From positions 186,001 to 250,000 of the forward strand of contig NZ_FTMB01000006.1 of assembly GCF_900155885.1 (NCBI RefSeq): a stretch of 64,000 bases of DNA, given 5' to 3'. The DNA is from Rhizobium sp. RU20A. GTDB lineage: Bacteria; Pseudomonadota; Alphaproteobacteria; Rhizobiales; Rhizobiaceae. Every line of letters begins with the position of its first letter. Position 1 is the stretch's first letter. The notes beneath the pieces were generated by a model. It worked only from the letters and a program-made list of their open reading frames with translations. It did not search any database and was not told where the DNA came from. The position numbers and the translations under genes were made by a program. Shown here piece by piece: positions 48,090 through 55,458 of this stretch.

Positions 48090-48382
48090 TTGTACTCGAT
48101 CTCGATGAAGCTCATCGGCGTATCGCCGCGATTGACCACATTGTGCGCCACGCCCGCCTCGCGCCGGTAGACAGCGCCGGCCTTCACGTCGACCGTGCGC
48201 GCCCCGTCCTCTTCCTCGATCAGGAACTGACAATCGGTCATCGGCACCACCACATAGCCCATGCCATGCACGTGATGGCCCGTATCGGCGCCGGGCACAA
48301 AATCCCAGCGGGTAACGCGCACCACGGCATCATCGATAAGCACGGTCGGCTCGGCCGGCGGGCGGGCCTTAAAACGGGACAT
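48086..48382 (-). CDS. Cupin-domain protein
   Basis: A 98-aa single-domain beta-barrel: RWDFVPGADTGHHVHGMGYVV (metal-binding His motif 1) and a second strand set ending TPMSFIEIEYK. Likely a small metal-dependent isomerase, dioxygenase or ligand binder. The stop overlaps the GTG of the MBL gene. Confidence 0.88.
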   Translation of the reverse strand: MSRFKARPPAEPTVLIDDAVVRVTRWDFVPGADTGHHVHGMGYVVVPMTDCQFLIEEEDGARTVDVKAGAVYRREAGVAHNVVNRGDTPMSFIEIEYK

Positions 48383-48532
48383 GCGGGACCTCCTGTCATA
48401 TCACTTTCCGACATATCCCGCGCGGGGACCGGGTCGTAAAGCGAAATCATCGGAACATCGGCCCGGATGGCAACACCCCGGCCCCCACCCCCCTTGTGCG
48501 GCCTGCCGTTCAAGGTCGCGCCCGCAACGCAG

Positions 48533-48566
48533 GAAAGCCGCCCCCTGCAAAGACGGGGCGGCTTTC
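48533..48566 (-). terminator. Hairpin after the DJ-1/PfpI gene
   Basis: A perfect 12-bp stem (gaaagccgcccc ... ggggcggctttc) with a 10-base loop lies 40 bases past the stop of the minus-strand DJ-1/PfpI gene. The stem itself ends in a short T/A run, as intrinsic terminators do. Confidence 0.7.
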
Positions 48567-48606
48567 TTTAAAGGGATCGCAAAGGCTTAAAAGGGATCGC
48601 GAAGGC

Positions 48607-49167
48607 TTACGCGGCCTTGCGATCGTGGCGGCCTTCCTCGACCTCTTCGACGATCTTCGCCACGAAGGCATCGAGATCCTCCGGCGAACGCGAGGTGATG
48701 ATGCCCTTGTCGGTCACGACTTCCTTGTCGTGCCATTCGGCGCCGGCATTTTTGAGGTCGGTCTTGATCGAGGCGAAGGACGTGGCCTTGCGCCCCTTCA
48801 GGGCATCGGCCTCCACCAGCAGCCAGGGGCCGTGGCAGATCGCGGCAACGACCTTGCCGGCCGAAAGGAAGTTGCGCACAACGGCGACGGCGGCCTCTTC
48901 CTTGCGCAGGATATCGGGATTGATCTGGCCGCCCGGGATGACCAGCGCGTCATAGTCGGCCACGTTCACCTCGCCGACGGTGAGGTCCACATCGACCGTG
49001 TCGCCCCAGTTCTTGTCGTCCCAGCTCTTGATCGGCTCCATCTTCAGCGAAGCGATCGACACCTTGGCGCCCTTGCCCTTCAGCTGGTCGAGCGGCACGC
49101 GCAGCTCGGAGCGCTCATAGCCATCCGTGGCGAGAATGAGAATGCGTGCGGAAGAAATCGAGGTCAT
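48607..49167 (-). CDS. DJ-1/PfpI (YhbO-like) family protein
   Basis: A 186-aa protein with the nucleophile elbow AAICHGPWLLVEADAL (Cys at about residue 112) and Glu in the DGYERSELRVPL strand turn, as in PfpI/YhbO deglycase or stress proteins. It contributes to protein quality control or methylglyoxal defence in related families. The 3' end carries a short direct duplication (aagggatcgc followed by aaggctta, twice at 48571-48610). Confidence 0.92.
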   Translation of the reverse strand: MTSISSARILILATDGYERSELRVPLDQLKGKGAKVSIASLKMEPIKSWDDKNWGDTVDVDLTVGEVNVADYDALVIPGGQINPDILRKEEAAVAVVRNFLSAGKVVAAICHGPWLLVEADALKGRKATSFASIKTDLKNAGAEWHDKEVVTDKGIITSRSPEDLDAFVAKIVEEVEEGRHDRKAA

Positions 49168-49482
49168 CGGTCAGTCCTTTTGAGTGGAGGGGGAAAGCAA
49201 ATGTGCGTCAGGGTTCGCGGAAAGAACCCCCGACCGCCCCCGATTGTTCCACCCCATCTGACCCGCCCCCGCCACGCCGTCGCGCTTGCCACCGGCCTGC
49301 CGCACCCCCCGCCGCAGCCCGAGCGCATTCCCACCGCATCCCCACCGCACCCTTGCCACCGCCGCACCGCATCTTGGCCGCCGCTCACCCGACATCGATT
49401 TTTCCCGAGATTCCCCACGAAAACCGATTGCCGCCCCCCGCCACCTTTGCTAATCACCACCCCGCCGGTCCCACCGGCCCTT
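49168..49482. other. Gene-free, strongly C-rich stretch before tRNA-Gln
   Basis: 315 bases. From about 49225 to 49475 the plus strand is dominated by C with few G (runs such as ccgcaccccccgccgc and ccccaccgcaccc). No repeat unit, gene or clear promoter was recognised apart from what drives the tRNA. Confidence 0.6.
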
Positions 49483-49557
49483 TGGGGCGTCGCCAAGCGG
49501 TAAGGCAGCGGTTTTTGGTACCGCCATTCCCAGGTTCGAATCCTGGCGCCCCAGCCA
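49483..49557 (+). tRNA. tRNA-Gln (anticodon TTG)
   Basis: A cloverleaf with acceptor tggggcg/cgcccca, D-arm cgccaagcggtaaggcag, anticodon stem gcggt/accgc with loop ttttggt (anticodon ttg at its centre), and T-arm ccaggttcgaatcctgg. The 3' cca is encoded. The gene marks the boundary between native sequence and IS-rich accessory DNA. Confidence 0.96.
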
Positions 49558-49795
49558 TTTCCTATAAATCGTTGTATTTCAATGGCTTGCGATGGATGCG
49601 GTCAGCGCTGCCGGAACAGTTTTTCGGTGCAGCTTTCCGGGTCTTTTGGGTTTGTCGCATCCTTCATCTCCTGTCAGATGTTTAGCGCGGCCATCTGGTC
49701 CCAGGCGCTAAAAGGCTTCGCTTCGCGCTGGAGCGCGCTGAACGCGTCCAAACTCGTAAGCATCCGGCGTGGACCGCGGATGGGCTGGTTTTCCG

Positions 49796-50410
49796 TCAGT
49801 GGCGGCTGTTCCGGCTCTTTGCGAAGCCAGCTTTTCCAAGGGTTCGACGTCGCGCAAGTTTGGCGATCCGATCATTGATCGTGTCGACGCCAATATCGTC
49901 CGGCTCGAAGCGACCGCCATACCATTCCACGACTTCGCGGTGTTGCGCATGTCGAGGCTTTGTCATGACGTTGAGGAAGTCCTCGAAGCCGGGCAAGCCG
50001 CCAACATCTTCCGGCGGCGCGCGCCGGTCGCCGTCGACGAAGTGCAGATATTCGATTGCTGGGTCGGCGTCCATGACGGCCTCGACAGTGATCGAATGCC
50101 GCCAGTCGTCGCCGAAGTCATAGGTATAGTTGAAGGTGGTTATGCCGGGATCCACCAGAGCGCCGATCCTGACGTTGCGAGCGGCATAGGTCTCGCGACC
50201 CATGTCCCATTCGGGATCAGGAACGGCATAACGTTTGCCGCCGGCATCGAACTCGAAGAGGTGATAATCCTCAAACAGCATGACGGCCTGGATGACGTCG
50301 TGCAGCCCCTTCAGGCTGGTAGTGATCGGGACCTCGACCCTGCGCCATATGGCTGGCTCGATATGATCGAGTTTGATGTGCAGCCGGGCGATGCGTTCGC
50401 TGGAGGTCAT
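49796..50410 (-). CDS. Plasmid pRiA4b ORF-3 family protein
   Basis: A 204-aa protein: MTSSERIARLHIKLDHIEPA, then IWRRVEVPITTSLKGLHDVIQ, FEFDAGGKRYAVPD, FNYTYDFGDDWRHSITVE and FVDGDRRAPPEDVGGLPGFEDFL. These are the standard blocks of the family named after an Agrobacterium rhizogenes plasmid ORF. The function is unknown. Its ATG overlaps the tnpC stop (ATGA), and it ends 40 bases inside the inferred inverted repeat, so it travels with the IS66 element. If the stop in tnpC is polar, its expression is probably reduced. Confidence 0.9.
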   Translation of the reverse strand: MTSSERIARLHIKLDHIEPAIWRRVEVPITTSLKGLHDVIQAVMLFEDYHLFEFDAGGKRYAVPDPEWDMGRETYAARNVRIGALVDPGITTFNYTYDFGDDWRHSITVEAVMDADPAIEYLHFVDGDRRAPPEDVGGLPGFEDFLNVMTKPRHAQHREVVEWYGGRFEPDDIGVDTINDRIAKLARRRTLGKAGFAKSRNSRH

Positions 50411-52059
50411 GATGCCAATGCCATGGGTGCCTGTGCCGGCGTCCAGTTCCACGGCAGCAATTGCTCCAGCCTGCTGATCGGCGTGTCGGCAATGTTGGCG
50501 AGAACGTCGGCAAGCCAGGCCTGTGGATCGATGTCATTGAGCTTGGCGCTCATAATCAGCGTAGCCATGAAGGCGGCACGCTCAGCGCCACGATACGAAC
50601 TGGCAAACAGCCATGACTTCCTGCCGAGCGCAAACCCTCTGAGCGCGCGTTCGGCGGCGTTGTTCGTCAGGCAAATCCGGCCATCGTCGAGAAAGGATGT
50701 GAAGCCATCCCAGCGCTTGAGCATGTAGTCGATTGCCTTGGCGACGGGAGAACTGCGCGATAGCTTTGCCCGCTCGGTTTTGAGCCAATCATGCAGCTCT
50801 TCGGCGAGTGGTTGACTATCTTTGCGGCGGTGGGCCAGGCGCTGCTCGGCGGCAAGACCGTTGATCTCCCGTTCGATGTCGAACAGGGTGTCGATCCGTT
50901 GGACGGCCTCCAGCGCCATCGGCGAGATCGGCGCAGCCTTGCTGCCACGTTTGGCGTTCGTGGCAATATCAGCCAGCACGAAGAACTTGCGGCGTGCATG
51001 TGCCCAGCACAGCGCCTGCGTCAGAGGCGCGGGATCGCGGTCTATCTTGAACAGCGGGTTATAGCCGCCATAGGCATCCGCCCGCAAAATGCCGGTGAAG
51101 GTCTTCAGGTGGCGCTCGGGATGCTCCTGCCGCCGGTCCCGCGAGGCATAGTAGAGGGCGGCGGGCGGTGCCAATTTTTGCTTATCCAGTCCGCCGAACG
51201 GCCGATCGTCCCGAACGTAAGTCCAGATGCGACCGGTATCGGTCTTTCCCTTTGCCAGGATCGGCACGGTCGTGTCGTCGCCATGCAGCCGCTCGGCCGC
51301 CAGGACATGGGCCTCGATCAACGAATGGATTGGCTTGAGGGCCGCGGCACACGCGCCGACCTGATCGGCAAGCGTCGACAGGCTGAGGTCGATCCCCTCT
51401 CGGGCATAGCGCTCGCTCTGACGATTGAGCGGCTGATGCTGGGCGAACTTCTCGAACAGGATCATCGCCAGAAGGTTCGGGCCGGCAAAGCCGCGGGGTG
51501 TCACATGGAAGGGTGCTGGCGGCTAGGTGATCTTCTCGCATTCGCGGCAGGAGAACTTCTCCCGCACGGTCTGAATGACCTTCCACTGACGCGGGATGAC
51601 CTCCAGGGTCTCGGTGACATCTTCGCCGAGCTTCGACAGCTTTGCCGAGCCGCAGCAGGGGCAACTGGCTGGGGCGGCGATAACAACACGTTCGCGCGGC
51701 AGATGTTCAGGAAAGGGCTTGCGTGACGGACGCCTGCGCTCGAAGGCCCTGACTGTCGAGGCACTGGCTGCGATCTCTGCGGCCAGTTCATCTTCGCCGG
51801 CATCAGCCTCCAGCTCCTCAAGCTGCAGTTCCATCTGCGCGAGAAGCCGCGCCTTGCGCTCCGAGCGACTGCCGTAAAGCTCGCGGCGAACCTTCTCGAT
51901 CTCCAACTTCAACCGCGCGATCAGCGCCTCGGAATGCGACACGAGCGCCTTCGCGCTGGCAGCTTCTGCTTCGGCAGCAACACGCCGCGCGCGCTCTTGG
52001 GCAAGCAGTGCGAGTGCACTAGCAAGGTCGTCGGGATGCTGCTCGGCGTTGGTGTTCAC
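50407..52059 (-). pseudogene. tnpC: IS66 transposase TnpC, interrupted by one TAG codon
   Basis: The frame from GTG 52059 to 50407 would encode 550 residues. It begins with a coiled-coil leader and a zinc-finger block (CPCCGSAKLSKLGED ... CRECEKIT) and then meets TAG at 51523-51525. The same frame continues at once with PPAPFHVTPRGFAGPNLLAMIL and the DDE catalytic domain (GDDTTVPILAKGK, LRADAYGGYNP, LTNNAAERALRGFALGRKSWLF). Intact relatives have Gln (CAG) where TAG stands, so a single C-to-T change explains it. The element should be transposition-defective unless the stop is suppressed. Confidence 0.9.
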
Positions 52060-52104
52060 GGCGAGATGGAATCATATTCGACCCCGCCAATCCAGTGCTT
52101 TCGC

Positions 52105-52452
52105 TCACCCTGCCGCCGTCGGCCGCCAGGTCTTTTGCGGCATCCGCCAGTCGATGCCTTCCAACAGATATCCGAGTTGTGCCGGTGTGATCACCACCGT
52201 TCCATCGGCCGCTGATGGCCAGATGAAACGACCGCGCTCCAGCTTCTTCGTAAACAGACAGGCTCCCTGGCCATCATGCCAAATCACCTTGATCAGGCCG
52301 CCGCCGCGGCCGCGGAACACAAACAGATGACCGCACATCGGATCGCGCTTCAGCGTCTCCTGCACCATCAACGATAGACCGGGGAAGCCCTTTCGCATGT
52401 CGGTATGGCCTGTCGCCAACCAGACCTTCACGCCAACAGGAACCGGTATCAT
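52105..52452 (-). CDS. tnpB: IS66 accessory protein TnpB
   Basis: A 115-aa protein, MIPVPVGVKVWLATGHTDMR, with the family block GFPGLSLMVQETLKRDP and CGHLFVFRGRGGGLIKVIWHDGQGACLFTKKLERGRF. Essential for IS66 transposition in relatives, but its mechanism is unclear. Its ATG overlaps the tnpA stop by 4 bases. Confidence 0.95.
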   Translation of the reverse strand: MIPVPVGVKVWLATGHTDMRKGFPGLSLMVQETLKRDPMCGHLFVFRGRGGGLIKVIWHDGQGACLFTKKLERGRFIWPSAADGTVVITPAQLGYLLEGIDWRMPQKTWRPTAAG

Positions 52453-52862
52453 CGCCGTCCCAGCACACAATCGAGAATGCGACCGAGCGCCTCCGTATCG
52501 ATGTCGCTGTCCACCCGAACACGCCGACCGCGGCCCAGATCAATCGTCACATCGCTGCGCTTCCGGCGCGGTTGCGATGGGGCCGGCAACTCTGAGGCAG
52601 CGGATTGAGCTGCTGACGACGCGTCTTCCGAAACGATCACGGGCACCAAGGTGCTCGATACCTGCGTAGGGGGCTGCTCGATCCGGCAGAGTTCCTTGCG
52701 CCACCGAAATAGCTGGCTCACATGGATGCCGGCCGATCGCGCAATCTCGGAAAGAACCGCGCCAGGCTCAAGGCAGGCTGCAACAAGCCGCTCTTTGTCC
52801 TCGCGAGACCATCGCCGGCGGCGCTCGACAGACGTGATCACTTCAATCGGATGCTTGGTCAT
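52449..52862 (-). CDS. tnpA: IS66 accessory protein TnpA
   Basis: A 137-aa protein with an N-terminal helix-turn-helix: RRRWSREDKERLVAACLEPG, then EIARSAGIHVSQLFRWRKEL. A variable middle is followed by a conserved end, TEALGRILDCVLG. It should bind the element ends. The ATG at 52862 is the usual start; the frame is open to 52925 outside the normal protein. Confidence 0.93.
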   Translation of the reverse strand: MTKHPIEVITSVERRRRWSREDKERLVAACLEPGAVLSEIARSAGIHVSQLFRWRKELCRIEQPPTQVSSTLVPVIVSEDASSAAQSAASELPAPSQPRRKRSDVTIDLGRGRRVRVDSDIDTEALGRILDCVLGRR

Positions 52863-52940
52863 AGGACTACTCCTAGCGTTTGCACTAGGACTTCCAATGT
52901 TCGCCATCACCGAACAAGGCGGCACTCACCGTGGGCTTAC

Positions 52941-53329
52941 GCTCCGACAGGCCCATGACGGCCTTCAGATGCGCGACGGCGTCACGCTTGGCGGCAGGCC
53001 CTACCATTTTTTTGCGAGAAGCTCGCGGAGCGCGGCTACATCCAGCATCTGCTCGGCCAGCAGTTTCTTCAGCTTGGCGTTCTCCTCCTCAAGCGCCTTC
53101 AGCCGCTTCGCTTCGGAGACCTCCATGCCGCCATATTTGGCCTTCCAGTTATAAATTGTCGCCTCGGAAATCCCGTGATTACGGCAGAGATCAGCCGCTT
53201 TCGCGCCAGCCTCCTGCTCCTCCAGCACAGCGATGATCTGTTCTTCCGTAAATCTCTGCTTCTTCATTCATCCGTCCTCAATGGACCGGACTCTAATCAA
53301 CTCCGGAGGAAATTCTCAGGGGCAGGTCA
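52941..53329 (-). mobile_element. IS3-family remnant truncated by the IS66 element
   Basis: The left end is tgacctgcccctgagaattt read on minus from 53329. orfA is complete, but orfB is cut after the segment AHLKAVMGLSER, right where the IS66 terminal repeat starts (52940). The remainder of orfB is not on the far side of the IS66 element, so the other half was lost. Confidence 0.8.
53001..53267 (-). CDS. IS3-family transposase OrfA
   Basis: An 88-aa HTH protein: MKKQRFTEEQIIAVLEEQEA, GISEATIYNWKAKYGGMEVS and a leucine-zipper-like KRLKALEEENAKLKKLLAEQ. The end of the gene contains seven A residues on the minus strand (53007-53013). A -1 slip there leads into orfB at ATG GTA GGG, the usual IS3 programmed frameshift. 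orfB is truncated, so no active OrfAB can be made. Confidence 0.92.
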   Translation of the reverse strand: MKKQRFTEEQIIAVLEEQEAGAKAADLCRNHGISEATIYNWKAKYGGMEVSEAKRLKALEEENAKLKKLLAEQMLDVAALRELLAKKW

Positions 53330-53428
53330 ATCGCCTTCAAGCCCGGATGCACTCTAATTTTCAAAACTCCGTCATGGCCACAGCATCCAACTGCCCCTAT
53401 AAATGCCGCGGTAACGAAAGGAGATACC

Positions 53429-54217
53429 ATGAAAAAGCTATCATCATGCGTTCTCGGCGCGATTCTTGCGACGGTCGTCGGCACAAGCGCATTGGCGAAT
53501 GAGAAATGTTTCGATTTTGCTGTTGAGCAGGCGACAACCCCAGTGCCACCCTATGTGATCAGCGGAATGAAGATCACAAAGACCCTGATCGAAAAAATGC
53601 CGAGTAATCCAGATTTGGTTTTTATCGGGGACTCCCTCCTGATGCTGCTAGATAAAGAACTGAAGGCTGGCTTGCCGAACAAAGAAGTCTTCAATTTTTC
53701 CGTCGGGAGTGATCGCACCCAACACGCACTGTGGCGCCTTGAGCAAATCCCGACGCAGTTGAGCCATTCGCCGAAAGGCATTGTAATCCTTCTGGGCACA
53801 AACAATCTTTCGGACGGAGGTATGGACGCCTGCGGAACATTTGCTGGGCTTGAGGCAGTTATCAAAAAGACGAGAGAAATTTGGGCGAAGGCCCCGATCT
53901 TTCTGGTGACGGTTCCGCCGCGCGGTGCGGATTTCCTTCAGTTCGACAAAGAGCGTCTGCTCCTCAATGAGAGGATCTCCAAGGTCGCCGGCAACAATGT
54001 GTTTCCGGTCTTGCTCAGCGACCGTGAGATGACCTGCAACCAGTACGGCCGGGCACCGCTTCCCTCGAATACACTCGCTTGCTTCAAGGAGAATGCTTAT
54101 ACTTGCGGCAACTACAAGGACGACAACCTGCATCTGTTGCCACCGGCGTTGAAGGTCATCAACGCGAAGATCTCTGCGGCCAGCCTGGCGTCGATAGGTA
54201 CTGACATCCTCAAGTGA
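53429..54217 (+). CDS. Secreted SGNH/GDSL-type hydrolase
   Basis: A 262-aa protein with a clear signal peptide, MKKLSSCVLGAILATVVGTS ending ALA (about residue 23). SGNH blocks: VFIGDSLLML (Ser, block I), NFSVGSDRTQHALWRL (Gly, block II), IVILLGTNNLSDGG (Asn, block III) and DNLHLLPPALKVI (Asp-x-x-His, block V). Likely a periplasmic or secreted acyl-ester hydrolase or acetyltransferase acting on a glycan. A strong aaggagatacc ribosome site lies before the ATG. The first gene of the lower-GC acyltransferase cluster. Confidence 0.9.
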   Translation: MKKLSSCVLGAILATVVGTSALANEKCFDFAVEQATTPVPPYVISGMKITKTLIEKMPSNPDLVFIGDSLLMLLDKELKAGLPNKEVFNFSVGSDRTQHALWRLEQIPTQLSHSPKGIVILLGTNNLSDGGMDACGTFAGLEAVIKKTREIWAKAPIFLVTVPPRGADFLQFDKERLLLNERISKVAGNNVFPVLLSDREMTCNQYGRAPLPSNTLACFKENAYTCGNYKDDNLHLLPPALKVINAKISAASLASIGTDILK

Positions 54218-54391
54218 GGCCTAACCAATGCTCGGAATAGCAGGCCGATCTACAAGGCCTGCCATTTCTCTTTCTGGCTGCCTCCAACACCGATCAACCA
54301 CAGTCAAATCGCATCCTGCGCCGCTGATTGACCTTTAATCAGCATCGTGCTCATTCGCATTGCAGCAAAGAGACAGTCAGCGGAGAGCGGC

Positions 54392-55351
54392 ATGCGGCAT
54401 GCAGGAATTGAATTCGGCCGGGTCGTTGCTTTTATCTTCGTGGTTGTGATCCATGTAAATGCCCTGGGATTCTGGGGCAATGCAGAAATGGCTGGCTTTC
54501 TCACGGACGAGGCGTCCAGATTCGCGGTGCCTCTATTCTTCATGATTTCTGGCTACTTCTGGAAAGATAAATCCTTCGAATCGCCAGCGCTGCAACTCAT
54601 TAATCTGGCGTGGCGCCTCGGAATACCCATGATCTTCTGGGTAGCGTTGTACCTGGTTCTCGAGTACAGCGAACTCCTCTATCCGCGAAGCTATTACCGC
54701 AGTGCGCTCGGCAATCTGCTCATCCCATTGAGCGGCGGACCCGGCATGCACCTCTGGTTTCTGCCCGCGCTCTTCATCGGGACAGCGCTAAGTCTGTTTG
54801 GAATTCGGCTGCTCGGATATTTCAGGTTTTTGTGGATTAGCGTCGGCCTTCTGGTATGCGGCATCATGCTGGGCACATATGCACATCTGTTCCATCTGTC
54901 CCTTCAGAATGTTTTCTATCGGAACGGGCTTTTCTTTGCGCCCTTCTTTCTTGCTGCGGGCTACACACTTGCAAAGCGTGGGTGGACATTCGGCGCAGCC
55001 TCCACCCTTGCGCTGGTCTGCCTGGGTTATGCGCTTCATGTGTTCGAGGGCTACTTTGTGAATGACCGCTTTCCCATGGGGCACGATTTCTCGTTCGGAA
55101 CAGTGCCCTTTGCCATTGGTGTATTTGCCTTTTTTGCTCAGCTTAACATACGGCCTGGTCATCTCGCGAATTTGGGATCGCTCACATTAGGTGCGTACCT
55201 CGTGCACCTTCTCGTCCTCAAGTTTGCAGCTCACGTCATCGTTGATCGTGGGCCCGTCGTTGCTCTCTTCGTGGCGATCGCGACGGTTGCGATCAGCCTT
55301 ACAATCGCCGGCATTATGAAGCGGCTGCCATTCGTCCGTCATCTGGTCTGA
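54392..55351 (+). CDS. Acyltransferase-3 family membrane protein (A)
   Basis: A 319-aa polytopic protein with about ten helices. The AT3 core motif Arg-x10-His is seen in FGRVVAFIFVVVIHVNALGF, then RFAVPLFFMISGYFWKD and WFLPALFIGTALS. Such proteins move acetyl or other acyl groups onto extracytoplasmic glycans. ATG 54392 has ggagag 7 bases upstream; the frame is open to 54347. There is no fused SGNH domain; separate SGNH genes lie on both sides. Confidence 0.9.
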   Translation: MRHAGIEFGRVVAFIFVVVIHVNALGFWGNAEMAGFLTDEASRFAVPLFFMISGYFWKDKSFESPALQLINLAWRLGIPMIFWVALYLVLEYSELLYPRSYYRSALGNLLIPLSGGPGMHLWFLPALFIGTALSLFGIRLLGYFRFLWISVGLLVCGIMLGTYAHLFHLSLQNVFYRNGLFFAPFFLAAGYTLAKRGWTFGAASTLALVCLGYALHVFEGYFVNDRFPMGHDFSFGTVPFAIGVFAFFAQLNIRPGHLANLGSLTLGAYLVHLLVLKFAAHVIVDRGPVVALFVAIATVAISLTIAGIMKRLPFVRHLV

Positions 55352-55458
55352 CCAGCACCCTTCGTAACCAAAAACACATTTCTGGTTTGATGTTGCACCA
55401 GCGAACAGTTATCGCCTTAATCATACAGGGTCTATCGCCGTCGGAGCTTGGATAAGGA

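Larger units (their letters stand above)
49756..52940 (-). mobile_element. IS66-family element carrying a pRiA4b ORF-3 gene
   Basis: tnpA, tnpB and tnpC run on the minus strand, followed by a coupled pRiA4b ORF-3 gene. Imperfect terminal inverted repeats begin gtaagc at both ends: gtaagcatccggcgtgg from 49756 on plus and gtaagcccacggtgagt from 52940 on minus. The 3185-bp interval encloses all four genes. The 8 bases outside each end do not match, so a target duplication is not seen and one flank was probably rearranged. tnpC has a nonsense codon. Confidence 0.75.

Noticed and set aside
46213-48170. Long plus-strand frames across the LysR-MBL region
   Set aside because: They overlap the secure LysR and MBL genes in antisense and have no ribosome site or family features.
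49558-49755. Integrase attachment repeat just after the tRNA
   Set aside because: No second copy of the tRNA 3' end and no integrase gene could be found in the window.
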